Origin: Phallus indusiatus
Lineage: Eukaryota > Basidiomycota > Agaricomycetes > Phallales > Phallaceae
Assembly (NCBI GenBank): GCA_027605045.1
Contig: JAQFWX010000006.1
Span: forward strand, 1,178,001 to 1,242,000
Direction of reading: 5' to 3'
Length of the DNA: 64,000 bases
Below the pieces are notes generated by a model. The model saw only the letters and a program-made list of their open reading frames with translations, did not search any database and was not told where the DNA came from. Shown piece after piece: positions 10,765 through 22,248 of the stretch (its first letter is position 1; each line of letters begins with the position of its first letter). Both the position numbers and the translations under genes were made by a program.

Positions 10765-10954
10765 TTATCATAAGAATATTAATGAAGATATGTATGTACG
10801 GTGATGGCATATTGAATTAATGAAAATATAATATGCTAGATTCTGTAAGATAAAAGGAAAAAGGGGAAAAGGGAAAAGAGAGACATGAAACGCTGCAGGG
10901 CGTATGCTTCAATACCAATGCCATTTCAAAGATATCGGAATCACTGAGGGTTGT

Positions 10955-12184
10955 TTAGAGAATTCTTTGTGTGCGACGGGATTTGGAGGGGGGAAAAGGG
11001 ATAAACGGCAAGTTCGGATCATCTTCTTCATAGTCTAAGTGGCTGAATGGGTTATGTGGGTGAGAGTGAGGTGCCCCGGATGAGGATGAGTGAGATTCAT
11101 GTCGGCGGGAAGGTGATGGAGGAGGCGGTAAGAGCTGATATGGTGGGGGAGGGGTATCGTAGTGAGCCTGAGAGTGGTTCGATCCTCGAGACGGTGAAGG
11201 AGGGTGAGACGGATTAGGGAAAGACACACCACCCCTGGGCCTATACCTAATATATGTGACGTTCCGTGGTCTCTCATCTGTTCCCTGAGAACTTGCCGAA
11301 TCATGATGACGAGTCTCCCGATTTCCTGTGTTATTTTCAGCCAGAGGTCTAGTACCATTAGACGATGTTTTTCTTAATTTATCATAATAATTGGCAGCTG
11401 TCGATGGATTAGATGTCCGCAAAGGAAAATGAAGCGTCGTCACTTCATCCGGATTATCATTGGCGACGAAGCTGGAGCTAGCCCCAGGAACGTCAAGATG
11501 TTGTCGTCCAAACCACTGGGTATCGGCCTGAGGCAATCGATCGTATGTTTCGTTGTTCCGGTTTCGGACCCAAGCCAAGGATGCTCGAATGTTGCCGACA
11601 TCAAGGCCTTTGTCTTGCATTCTCTTGAACATGCAATCAAGAGCATTGAGATTTTCGTCCAGAAATTCTTTGGCATTCATAGTGTCAACGACACCCTGCT
11701 TGTCAGAAGAACGTGGAGCTTTCCCTGGAAACGCTCTCGAAAGCAAATATTTGAACTCCTCGAGATCAAATTCCATTAAGAACTGATAAACAGGGGTATG
11801 TTCTCTGAAGTGGAAGAAGAACTTGTTAAAATCGAGGTTGGAGAGGGAGTCAGTGATTTGCTTGACCGCTCCCTCCATTGGAGCATCGAGGTGCGTTTGA
11901 TGTTTGTTGGTTTTCGTGAGGAACTTTGGAACAGGGGGTGGAACTTCGGCGGAACGACCAGATTGTGTGGCGAGGGAATCAGTTTGCCTTGCGGGGAAGG
12001 TAGGCAGTTTGGCAGGGGAGTGGGTAGGACGCGACATGATTATTGAGTTCTCAAAGATCAAGACGAGGCAAGCAAAGGATAGAGTGCTGGTTAGGATGTG
12101 TCGGGATGTGGTGAATGTTGTTTGTCGCATCTTGATATAGGTTTTTAAGAGTCTAGGGATGTCCAGATCGTCATATTCGTCCAT
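10955..12184 (-). CDS. Protein of unknown function with proline/serine-rich tail
   Basis: A single 409-codon open frame from the ATG at 12184. A later in-frame ATG (MSRPTHSPAKLP, about residue 50) could be the true start. In that case the first 49 residues, which include a hydrophobic stretch (LTSTLSFACLVLIFENSII), would be untranslated; otherwise that stretch could be a membrane anchor. Residues about 105-235 are compact and probably folded, with helical blocks such as FNKFFFHFREHTPVYQFLME and DLEEFKYLLSRAFPGKAP. Residues 270-409 are disordered and Pro/Ser/His-rich (YDTPPPPYQLLPPPPSP), ending in basic RRTQRIL. I do not recognise the family. It lies 190 bp from the transposon. Confidence 0.6.
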   Translation of the reverse strand: MDEYDDLDIPRLLKTYIKMRQTTFTTSRHILTSTLSFACLVLIFENSIIMSRPTHSPAKLPTFPARQTDSLATQSGRSAEVPPPVPKFLTKTNKHQTHLDAPMEGAVKQITDSLSNLDFNKFFFHFREHTPVYQFLMEFDLEEFKYLLSRAFPGKAPRSSDKQGVVDTMNAKEFLDENLNALDCMFKRMQDKGLDVGNIRASLAWVRNRNNETYDRLPQADTQWFGRQHLDVPGASSSFVANDNPDEVTTLHFPLRTSNPSTAANYYDKLRKTSSNGTRPLAENNTGNRETRHHDSASSQGTDERPRNVTYIRYRPRGGVSFPNPSHPPSPSRGSNHSQAHYDTPPPPYQLLPPPPSPSRRHESHSSSSGAPHSHPHNPFSHLDYEEDDPNLPFIPFPPSKSRRTQRIL

Positions 12185-12726
12185 GGTCCTATAATCATAA
12201 AGACACAGTGCGTTTTCGTCCGAGCGTCCTGAGTGGTTTCTTCCAGGCCCGGTGGACCATCTTCAATTAATCTGAGTCAAAAATTTAAGCATATCACGGG
12301 ACAGATGTGCTTGGTTTTAGTGGGCTTTGCTCAGAACTGCAGCGCTGTGTATCCTTGCAATTTGTGAATGCTGCAAACGGATTATTCACGCCGCGCTCAG
12401 AATCACGCGCCATTCAGTGAAAGAGGCAAACAAGAGCTCTTGGGTCCTTTGTGCGCACCTTTGCCTTCCAAAACTACCTGTGTGTATTTCTGGGAAGTGG
12501 TTTACATGTCCTTTAGAACATAAGCTTGTAGGTCCTTCATGTTTTATTTCTTCGCGGCCTTCCATATTGAGGGGTGCTCAACCTCTTCTGGTAAACGCAT
12601 GACGACTGACGTTAACCCAGACAATTTTCAAAGAGAATAAAATGACCTGAAATCTCGTCAAGACCGAACGTGCAGCGTGAATATTTGAACTCTTCCGTTG
12701 GCACATGCGGAGGGCGGAGACCGACC
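12185..12726. other. Intergenic, nothing recognised
   Basis: Upstream flank of the unknown 10955-12184 gene, containing short overlapping frames only. Confidence 0.4.
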
Positions 12727-12757
12727 GCTGCTGACTAAGCCCGCTGCCGTTGTCCTT
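12727..12757 (+). promoter_or_regulatory. Conserved upstream block of HNH copy D
   Basis: Contains GCTGCTGACTAAGCCC and GCCGTTGTCC, starting 116 bp before the copy D start codon. It is followed by TGTAACGTGTAG and CGTACGG, also found upstream of copy E. Confidence 0.5.
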
Positions 12758-12842
12758 AGCGCGTGTAACGTGTAGCACGCCAGTAGCACGTACGGACATC
12801 GGAAATCTCTCTTTGACTGTACCCATTTCGTTTAGTATCTTG

Positions 12843-13005
12843 ATGTTTCCAATAAAAGGTTCTAAGCTCCCTAAAGAACCCCATGAAAGAATCCGCGAAA
12901 CGGTTATTAGTGCCTATGAAGTCTGCCTTCGATACGAAGCAGAACTTGAGGAAGAAGAGGAGGCCAGAAGCGACGTCGAGCGAGGTCTGATATACTGTCG
13001 CTAAT
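12843..13005 (+). pseudogene. HNH_2 family fragment, copy D (N-terminal exon only)
   Basis: The ATG at 12843 opens a frame matching the first 55 residues of the intact copy: KLPKE, HERIRE, SAYEVCLRYEAELEEEEE, then LIYCR. Where the intact gene continues IVGYLFHHYP, this copy reads a stop (CGC TAA) and homology is lost. Only the upstream block and the start of exon 1 are retained. Confidence 0.75.
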
Positions 13006-13009
13006 TGGC

Positions 13010-13317
13010 TATGGAGCGGGCCCCTGATTCTCGGACTCCCGCTCAGCAAATAATTCCGATTCAATGAGTAATTCGGCAAGACAAATGCAATAAAGGTTCA
13101 AAGATTCTTCATTCTGTAATGGATAATACAGGCTTTCACTTCGATGACGCGAGCGAACGTTATGGTATACGAATTGAATTATTACAATTTATTTCCACAA
13201 GTACAACAAACGTCAACAGAACAACAGAACAGAACAGAACAAAGCAAATAGCAAAACGAAAAGGAAAGAGAGAGAAACAGAAACCGTATCAATAAAACGC
13301 ACCAAAAGAAGATAAAT
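13010..13317. other. Short intergenic region
   Basis: A-rich DNA between HNH fragment D and the stop codon of the peroxiredoxin gene; probably its 3' UTR and terminator. It contains short CAGAACA/GAACA repeats at about 13220-13240. Confidence 0.4.
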
Positions 13318-14693
13318 TTAAGGTTTTTTCTTCAGATTCTTTTCTATATACTCAAGGGCCAACTTTGGACTGTCAAGTCAATTTGAAAGTCAATGAGTAA
13401 AAAGACGAATATGAAAAAATCATATGGTTGATTTGACGGACCTGTCTACAGGCTTGACTGGAACTTTCTTCTCCACTAGTTTGCCTCCCTTCTCAAAGAT
13501 GAAATGACTTCGCTTGGTCTTGTTGTTATCACCAGCGCCCAACGCTTTGATCAGAGTCCGCTGAGGATCCGATAACAACGAGTATGGAAGTGATTTCTGT
13601 AGTGCACTTAAGTATTTAGAGCATTGGATCCCATGCTATGCTCGACTAACCTTTGACTGCCATTTTGTTTGTGCAGAGGGTGCGTCTGCCGAAAGACAGT
13701 AAACGTCGACGTCGTAGGGTTCGAAATCTTGATAAATGTCCCGAAAACCACAAGCTTGTTGTGTGCAACCGGCTGTTTGAAAAGTGGAACGTGATCAGGG
13801 TCCGAACATCTACAACAACATAATGAAGAAAGAGAAAGAATGCAGAAGACAGCAACGGTTCTGAATATTAGTTCATCTTGGTAAGGTTGTTTCCGCTTTA
13901 CTTAATTACTTCTTCTCTCCAAAAGAAGATATATGATTTGAAAACAGAAAGGTTGAGATTAACTGACGTGTATCTGCCTTTGGAACGAGGAACAAAACAA
14001 GGCTCTTCTCCGCAGCCAAGTGGGCAACATCCACGTCCTCGTCTTTCTCATTCTTGATAACGAAAGAAGGTAAAACATCACCCAAGTTGATTGGTTTTAG
14101 TTCTCCTGGAATGTCGTCGTCCTTGTCATCCGCCAGCTCGTCCTGTTCTTCTCCGTTATCATCACTGGCACCAGCAGTAGCAGCAGGAACAGCTACAGGC
14201 GGAGGAGGAGGCTCTTCTTTAGGCTTAGCTTTAGGCTTAGAAACACTGTTGGATTTAACCTATTTATTATTATTCAACGATGTAATGAATAACATCAGAA
14301 AGGTGTTGTAATCGAATTTAGAACCCAAGCGAAATAAGACTCGGAAAAGAGAGAGAATAAAGTACGCACTTTTTTTGCTGATCTGCCACCGGAGGCTGCT
14401 TCATCCGCACTCCCTCTCTTTTTCTTGGTATCGCCATTGTCGCCGGCAGTGGCAACAGCAGCCTCTGCATCATCCTTTGCTTCGCGTTTCTTGCTCACAG
14501 CGGCAGTGGACTCGTCGGTAGCTTCAGGTGCAGGTACAGGTACAGGTGCAGTTGCAGCTTTCTTTGTTCGAGGTTTGGGAGCTGGTTTCTCTTCCGCTGC
14601 AGGCTTGGGTTTCTCAGCAATCCGTGTGGACCTGCGTGTTGGTTCCACGGCAGTACTAGCACCCGTCTCTAACGCAGGTTTCCGAGGGGCCAT
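13318..14693 (-). CDS. PrxQ/BCP-type peroxiredoxin with nuclear N-terminal extension (Dot5-like)
   Basis: A thiol peroxidase reducing hydroperoxides. At least five exons are read. The ATG at 14693 starts MAPRKPALETG; an in-frame upstream extension lacks this natural start context. Residues 1 to about 150 form a Lys/Ala/Pro-rich tail with RRSTR and KKKRG, likely nuclear targeting, then an acidic stretch. The thioredoxin fold follows: INLGDVLPSF, SLVLFLVPKADT, and across a split codon PGCTQQACGFRD, with peroxidatic Cys and a resolving Cys five residues later (C-x4-C), typical of PrxQ. Then come YCLSADAPSAQTKW, LPYSLLSDPQRTLIKALGA, KRSHFIFEKGG and a C-terminal helix LALEYIEKNLKKKP, ending at 13318. 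Yeast Dot5 is the nuclear homologue; the nuclear role here is inferred from the tail. Confidence 0.88.
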
Positions 14694-15211
14694 TTGATAA
14701 ATGTGAAATAGCCAATAGTACGCGCAAATAGGATACCTCGAATTCTTTTCGGGAGAGGTGAATGAATACGGGTGAAGACGAGATGGGATAAGACTGGAAA
14801 AAAAAGACGAGGTTGCGTTCTTTTCTTTCTGAATCTGAATGAACGAAATTCTCGGAAATTTCCGCAACAAAAGGTAACCCACGTGGCTTCGAATTCTGGC
14901 AGCGAACCTACGACAGCGGTCCAATTTTATACACAGATTGCGTCAGCTCAATGTGTCTTGTTAGAAGAAAAGTTGGTGTTTTTTATTGACATTGACAATC
15001 GTATTATAAACTACGGGGTTTAATGTACTTTAAGGACATATATTAACCGAAACATGAAGTTGGTGGGAAGAATTCATGGAAGAGGAAGGAAAAAGGGTAT
15101 ACAAAGAAAAGCATCCCGCAGACCTTTAAACGATAATGTTCCAAAATAAAGTAAAGCATCGATATGCAACCGAACCAAAATGCCATTAAGCAAGACCCAG
15201 TAATTGTCTTT
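14694..15211. other. Intergenic: peroxiredoxin promoter and 3' end of the LRR gene
   Basis: Both neighbours are on the minus strand. No gene was seen; the short plus-strand frame at 14772-15023 has no family signal. Confidence 0.4.
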
Positions 15212-18200
15212 TCATAAGCGATGATGGGCTGGTGAGGTAAAGGGTTCGTCCGAATCTGTCCATCTATCTGGCCACATCTGATGATGATCCATTCGACCGT
15301 TGTCGTACAAGGTACGTGCGTGGACTAAGTGGTCCTGGAGACGTAGGAGACCTCAGAGGTTCTTCCGAAGCACCGACTGCAGTAGGCTTGATGTCGTTCT
15401 CTCCTCCTCCTCCTTCCACAATGAGATGGTTTTCATCAAATCCAGCATCGGATTCAAGGAGCTGTCGTGCAGGTGGTCGTTCCAGTTGCGCTTCCAGAAG
15501 CTATAATAATAAAACAAATGATAAAATCAATGAAAAACATACGACGGCGCTATGCAGATTTGATTTTTTCAAGTAATAAATGATGATACGTACACCCTGC
15601 CGTAATTCTTCGCCAGCATACTCGCTTTCCATCTCGGCCTCGCTCAACAACGCCTGCCCTTTTCTAAAGATCTCGCCTTCTTCCTCCAACAGATACCGTG
15701 ATCTAAAAGATAAGAAAGGAACCAAAAGAGGGTATATTAACAAAATGAAACCTCGGAAGAATAACGATCTTTTAGATCGTCATTTCAAAACCAATAAACA
15801 TGCCTATCCATAGTGGGCGACACAACCATCGCCTCTCCACCCTGCTGCTCTCGCAACTGCCTCAACTCTTCCTCAAGCTCAGCTCTCCTCATTCTCTCTT
15901 CTTCATCTTCGTCATCCGAATCCGTTATCGAGAAACTCGGTCCCATAATCAGCTTTTGCAAGACTGGAGAAGATTCTTGAGATTCGGGGAGAGCTTTGCC
16001 CTTGCCCTTGTCCACTTTTGGAGTTGTAGGCGATGGAATATCGTCATCATCAATTGGGTTTTCTGCGGGATTGTCGGCAGATGGTTGATGACCGTTTTCG
16101 AGTCTTAGGGTATTTGCAGAAGATGTTGAACCAGCTGAGTTTCTACGGGATAGCGGCCGTGTGCCTATATCACACACGAGTTCAATAAGCCATTGATACA
16201 ATAATGAAAAAAGTGGTGAAACACCGACCGAGCGCAGCTTCAGTATCGCGAATCAGAACAGTCAGATCATCGTTCAGAATAAGCAACTCTTCCAGCTTTC
16301 GCGTATCGAGATCAGGATCGGCCGTCATAGATTGAATTATGGCAACCAGAAGTGGTAACACTGTCTTAGAGCGTGCTAAGATTGCGTGGTTTTCCGTTTC
16401 TGCGTCGTCTCCATCGTCCACAGCTGAAGTAGTAGAGACTGTCGTCATCGTCGTGCTTTGCCGTTGTAAACCTACGATTCTTAAATTTGAACCCGACCCG
16501 CCTCCGCGTATACGTATAAGAACTTGGTCCAGTTGTTGTTTACACTCTACAGCGCGTACGACCACGTCGGTATCAGCATCAACGATCGTGCCAGAGTCGG
16601 ACTATCATAAAGAAAAGAAGAAGAAAAGAGTTAAAACAGCAGATATGCAGTGTAAGTACAATGTCGACGCGTACCTTGATGCTCCTCCGCGCAGCATCAT
16701 CAGCGCTATGAATGGACTTTGCCAGCTCGCTCTCCTCAATCATACTCCAAACACCTTTCGCTCTTGAACCCGCACTACCCACTCCACCAGACACACCCTT
16801 CTCCTTATCCTTCTCCCCATCACCACTACCCTTCTCACCACCCACACCACCTCCTCCAACACCACTAAGCCTCGCAGCCTCCTCCGTATTCCTCACACAA
16901 ACACTCAAAATATCCCTACAAAATTTCGCCATCTCCTCATCCCCCGGTTCAATATTCAAATCCAAACACCTAATCACATAATTCTTTTTAATACCCACAC
17001 TGAGCGCGAGAACGCCTGCGTGGTCTAAAGCCGGGTTGAGTGTTAGATCGAGGTGAAGTAGGGCTTGTGCTTCCGGGAGGAATTCGGCGAGCATTATTGC
17101 GCCGGAGGTGGAGAGTGTTGTGTTTGAGAGGAAGAGACGTTTGAGGGATGTGTTTAGTGTTAGAGCTGTGCGGAGATGTTGGATCTTTTGTTTGTTAAAT
17201 AGGGTGATAGGTTTGAAAAGTGGAGTGGGGACTTACGCCTTCGAGGGAGGGGCCGCAACATGGGTTTTTGCTTAGATCAAGCGTTTCCAAACAACTGTTG
17301 TATTTCTAGAAAAGATAGGTTTATAAATTCATAAACGTTTGTTAAAAAGATTTACAACATACCAAAGATTCCGCAATCTGCGTTAACCCAACAGCATCAA
17401 TCTTATTCTCACTCAAATTAAGAATCTTGAGCGTTCTATTCCGTTTCAAAACCTGCGCGATATAAAGAGTCCCGCCCTATTCAAATCATACACAACAAAC
17501 ACACAAAAAAAGTATGCAAAATGCCTTCTCTCTGAGAATCAAAATGATAAAACGTACCTTGATATCGTTGCCTTTGAGATCTAACGTCCTCAACGCGCCC
17601 AACCGCGGTAAATTATCCAACGCCCGAACCTTATCCAATAAAGCTGCACTGGGCTGCTGTAGCGGATCGTACGCATACGAACCGGATAACGTCCGTGGTG
17701 TCGAAACTGATCCCGCTATGGTTGTCGTCGTTGTGGTAGTTGAGCTTGTGAGACCGCGAAGTGGTGGTGGCGGTGCATGACGGGTCGTTATCCCCCCGCT
17801 TAGAGAGGATGTGATAATTGGAACGGGAGTTGGATTTTGAGTTTGAGTTTGAGTTTGGGCTGGCGCGTGTGTTGGGTCGGTGTGGTCGACGAGAGTTGAG
17901 GCTGCTGATTCTGTAGGAGAAGGCGGTACTTGCGTTTGCGTTTGCGTTTGCGCTTGTGATGGAGTATCGTGCTGTTGCTGTTGTTCATCGATCTCCCGCT
18001 GCTGCTGTACTTGTTGCAGTCGAGTCGCACCAGCACCAGCACCAGCACCAGCAAACGCAGAACCAGTCGGAGTCGTAGGTGTAGACCCCGCCGACCCACT
18101 TCCTGGCGGCAATCCAAGAGTCGACCTTCCCGCACCCGCGACATTTCTTCTCGCTTTAGGTATGTACGGCGTATACGTCGTCTGCGGTATTGATGCAGCC

Positions 18201-19886
18201 CCCAAAGAAGATGTTGACGAAGCTACTGTAGGATGACGCGGTGGCGGCGCAAGATTGACAGGTCTTCTTTTGATAGGTGCAGATGAAGGTGAAGACGGGG
18301 GAAGGTTATTAAGTGTTGTCGTTGTAGATGTGGGTGTTGTTGTCGTAGAATACTGGGATTGAGAGTGAAATTGGGACGTGGTATGTGATGGGAGTGTGTT
18401 ATATTGATGTTGGTGCGTGGACGCAGGTGTGCCGGATATACTCGATGATATACTTGAACCAGATGAAAATGCAGAAGGAAAACTATCGGGATAGTCTTTT
18501 ATCATCAATGCGAGAGCGACTGCGCCTGTTGCATTGATGCGGTTATGCCGGAGTGAGATATTGCGAAGAGATGAAGTGCGGACTGTTTGGGCTATAAGAA
18601 AGGAAAAAGAGTTTAGATGGAAAGTTCAGAATAAGAATGTTTGATACACACACCTAATGCTTCGAGGGACGGTTGCTTAAGTGAACAGTCGTCTAGTCTT
18701 AGAGAAAGTAAAGATGACGTTGATGATGATAAGGATGCCGGTTGACCATGCTCAGATTGTGAATTCGGTGTTTGGGGTGGAGAGGTAGTGGTATTGGGTG
18801 ATTGTGGGGGTGCTGTGCCTAGTGCTGATACAATAAACTCGATTGCTTTCTTTTCTAGTGCGTTTTGGGAGAGATCGAGATATTGAATTGTGGTAGACTA
18901 ATAGGAGTCAGTTGTTTTCAAGCATAGCTTACGATGCTGAGTTGAAAAGACTTGCCTTGGAGACATACGCGCCTACCAGCTTGAAGGCTGGAAGCTTCAT
19001 GTTCCTGTTTGACGCTATTGAGAAGAATAAAAGGGTGTTTGTTATAAGCAGCGCGTGGAGAATCGGTTTTATTGTCTGATAACGAGGTATATCAGATATA
19101 GCAAAACTGCAGTACATCTTTAAGAATGAATGCTTACCTGATGGGTTAAGTCGCACTCGCGAAGAACGAGTTTGCGGAGACCCCACTCTATGGAAAGAAT
19201 GTCGGCTAAGGCATAGGCAGAGTGGAGGGACAGTTGTATTCCGGAGAGATCAAGTGCGCGAGGTGATGTTGTTGCTGCATGCTGATCATAAGGTTAGAAT
19301 AAAAATTTGTTTCAGAAAAGACACGATTCACCCGTAGCGCAGTGGTAACGATCGGATTAACGGTCTCTTCTCTACCTATACAGCACTCTTTATAGAACGT
19401 CTCAACCTTGTCCATACTCCACCAATCATCTTCGTCCTTATTCTCACTATTCGCACTCGTCACGCTCGAGCTCCGGACGATTCTCCGTCGTCTCTCAGCC
19501 TCCTTGAGCTCGATATTGCGCTTCTCCTCTTTGATGTTGGGGGTATGAGGCGGGTTTGAAGACATGATTGGATAGACCGTAGACATTTGAGGAAGAATGA
19601 AATGTGCGCGTTTCAAAGGCGTGTCTCTGGTAGACGATGAACCAGCTCCGGGTCCTCCTCCCGCCGAAGAAGACGAGGATGAAGCAGAGGGAAGAACGGC
19701 ATTAGGAGCAGAAGGCAGAAGCTTGGAGAATGTAGACAACGAGAAGAAGCCGCGAGATGCGGGAGGTGGTGGTTTTTTGAGAATCGGTTTGCCTGGACGG
19801 ATTATTGGGATTGCGGAGGACGATGGAGAGGGCGATGTCGGGGAAAGAGGCGAAGGTGGCACCGGCATTGGCGAAGGCGATGCCAT
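15212..19886 (-). CDS. Large leucine-rich-repeat protein, PPP1R37-like (protein phosphatase 1 regulator family)
   Basis: A multi-exon gene from the ATG at 19886 (MASPSPMPVPPSPLSP) to the stop at 15212-15214. A Pro/Ser-rich N-terminus leads to LKRAHFILPQMSTVYPI, an RVxF-like site (Ala at the Val position), then DDWWSMDKVETFYKECC. This order resembles the phosphatase-docking region of animal PPP1R37. RNI-type leucine-rich repeats follow in many short exons (LGALRTLDLKGNDIK; LLHLDLTLNPALDHAG; VIRCLDLN), interrupted at about 17.6-18.5 kb by a long Thr/Gln/Pro low-complexity insert. The C-terminal part has an acidic coiled-coil block (DSDDEDEEERMRRAELEEEL) and ends FTSPAHHRL. The terminal repeat resembles the PPP1R37 block with LRLDLRENEIK. 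Its client phosphatase and location are inferred, not shown. Confidence 0.75.
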
Positions 19887-20558
19887 GCTTCTTCTAAACA
19901 GACAGACACAACTCTGGTCGCCGTCTGGACAGTGTCGGCGTCGGTGTCAGTGAGTGCCCTATAGAATCAGTCAGCGGAAGGGTACGTATAGCGGGGTTTG
20001 AAATTGGGTGGCTCGGCATCATTCACAATTTCAAGCTTCTTGGCCTTACTACTAATAAATTTTTATTATTACAAATAGCGTAAGAAACACAAGAATAAGA
20101 ATAAGAATAAGAATAAGAATAAGAATAAGAACGAGATTATCTTAAAGTCGTCAAAGTGTTTTTCCCCCTTTAGTGTCGTGCGCAAGAAAGAGTGCCAACT
20201 TTTACGATCGAATTTCCTCAGCCAGTGTTCGGAGCCTTCTCCATGATAAAGAGGCGTCGAGCTAGACCGGAGAGGACCAATCCGGAGGTGCATGGTTGTC
20301 GACGTACTCGAGGTCGAGTGGAAGACCCGCGTAATCGTCGGGGTGGATATTATGCCTGCGCATAATGGCGTACGACCAGTGGTCACCGCATGCGGGCCGC
20401 GGCGATGACGACCACTGAATCTAAATAGTCGTACTTTGCGAAAATTAATGCTGCCTGGGTTGTGGCCTGACTCCTGGCAGTAATTACTTTGTTCGTAATT
20501 TTGACGGATAGTTCCCTAGGTGCCAGCCTTCTGCTCGCGAAACGTTTAATTTCTGCGA
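19887..20558. other. Intergenic with a hexanucleotide repeat
   Basis: Upstream of the LRR gene and downstream of HNH copy E. A minus-strand frame at 20069-20386 runs into the microsatellite and is not supported. Confidence 0.45.
20091..20130. repeat. Hexanucleotide microsatellite (AAGAAT)n
   Basis: Nearly seven perfect tandem copies of AAGAAT on the plus strand. Confidence 0.95.
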
Positions 20559-22000
20559 TCAGTTTGACATCGATACCCTCCGCATATACGTCTTCGGTTT
20601 TATGGGATTCCGGATCGGCCGCGGTTCGACTTTTTCGAGAACTTTGACAATGGCAAAGTCCGTTACCCTTTGTACGGAACCTTCAGGCAAGGAATTGGTG
20701 TATCCCGACTCTACCGACAAGGTTGGACGACTGGAGGACGAAGCGCGTGAAGAAGCGTGTAGAAGTGCTTCTTCCAGGAGCTTGGCAGCGGAGCCATCAT
20801 GAGCCAGCACTTGAGTATCTTCCATATCTCTGTAAAACTTTTCCACATATTCAGCAGCACCTGATAAATGTGCAATCCGGCAACACGCCGCATGCAGTTT
20901 CAAGTAGGAGGGGGAAGGAAGCGGTAATTTATCTTTGTCCGGTGTGGTGAAAGTGACATACTCTGGTAGGGTGGACAATACCCTTTGAAAAATTTCTACT
21001 GCTTCTAGTTTGTAACAATGAAGTTTGGGCTGAATAAAGAGGTTGTGAAACAAACAGAAATAATGAAAAGATAGATAGACATACCATTTCAGCGAACCAT
21101 AACTCTAGGTGGTCAAACATATAATGTATGTCTTGGCTCAACGTCATAACGTTCTCCAATCTGTGAATTAAAGGACCATTTAATTCTTCCGGAAGGCTTT
21201 CATAGCCAAAACGTTTCATAATTGTCCAAACGGTGGATGCATATTCCTCCTAGGAACCATGAAGTCAAGCAAGCAGAGATAAATGATTTATTACCTTGTC
21301 AGGTTTAGATTTAATATTGAAGTTCGTTGATTCATCCAGGATGTGAGCGCATTCCGTCGGCATAATACTGGCATTTTTGGCGTCTGCCTCAACTCTAATC
21401 TCTTCAGACTGCCTGTATGTCGCGTGATCATATCGGCCTGTAACGACACATCGGAATCCGTCACGAACCAAAGCCTTGAAGCTGTGATCAGAAAAATGAG
21501 TACTATTAGATATAAAAGTACCTTTCTCTTGGCGGAACCATGACTCGAAGGTGTTTCTTCCATTGCTGCTTTGACCATGTCGGCTAAACGGTCAAACGAT
21601 GGGCGAGATGCATGACTAGATGGCGTAGGTATCCGTACTTTATTAGATCTAACTATAAGGGTATGATTGGATACGTTACGAGTAAGAAATTAAAATAATG
21701 ATACTTACACGCTCTCACAAAATGGCTGTAATACATTTCTCCGAGTAACAAAAACTGTTCACGATTCGTACATGACAGCACTTCATCGATCATTGTCTTC
21801 AAAGCACGGTCAGTTGGGTAGTGATGAAATAGATAACCAACTATACGGCAATATATCGGATTTCGTTCGACGTCGTTTCCGGCCTCCTCTTCTTCGAGCT
21901 CCCTTTCGTAACGAAGGCAAAATCCATAGGCGTTGACAGCTGATTCTTGAAGCCTTTCGTGGAGTTCTTTAGGGAGCTTGGTTCCTTTTACTAGAGACAT
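20559..22000 (-). CDS. HNH_2 endonuclease-like protein, copy E (the intact member)
   Basis: Five exons (22000-21709, 21652-21522, 21474-21295, then about 21250-21085 and about 21027-20559) give 412 residues with every junction in frame. Residues 1-141 form an acidic helical domain (YERELEEEEAGNDVER; GYLFHHYPTDRAL). Residues 142-256 hold the HNH_2-like core: ALVRDGFRCVVTGRYD with Cys150, ECAHILDESTNFN with His185, and LENVMTLSQDIHYMF with Asn234 and His243. This C/H/N/H order matches the HNH_2 family, whose members cut DNA using one metal ion. A conserved C-terminal domain (LPEYVTFTT; YLKLHAACCRIAHLSGA; VLAHDG) and a Ser-rich tail (TLSVESGYTNSLPEG) follow. The targets of fungal members are unknown. 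It is divergent from the 22249 gene, and six broken relatives surround it. Confidence 0.85.
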
Positions 22001-22085
22001 TAGGCTATTAAAATGGAATGGGTGCGGTCAAAGAGATCTCCGTACGCGTGACGCGTTACAACTTACCTTAGGCGTATAAGTAGAG

Positions 22086-22113
22086 GACTACGGCCATGAG
22101 CTTAGTCAGCGGC
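22086..22113 (-). promoter_or_regulatory. Conserved upstream block of HNH copy E
   Basis: Reads GCCGCTGACTAAGCTC and GGCCGTAGTCC on the minus strand, starting 113 bp before the start codon. The same block occurs at nearly the same distance upstream of copies D and G, so it was duplicated with the gene or is selectively kept. Confidence 0.5.
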
Positions 22114-22248
22114 ATCATTCGTCTTCAGCCCGGACTCCGAAGGACTCCCCTCTTCTCGCGTCTTACTCCTACATCCACATCGCTTTAGTAAGAGGCAACC
22201 GCGTTACGCTAAAGTTTTATTTCTAACTAGGAAGCAGATGTGCCATCA

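Noticed and set aside
17880..18236. Plus-strand cysteine-rich frame (CVCVCVCACD) opposite the LRR gene
   Set aside because: It is the antisense of a Thr/Gln repeat tract in the LRR gene; the cysteines are an artefact of repeat translation.
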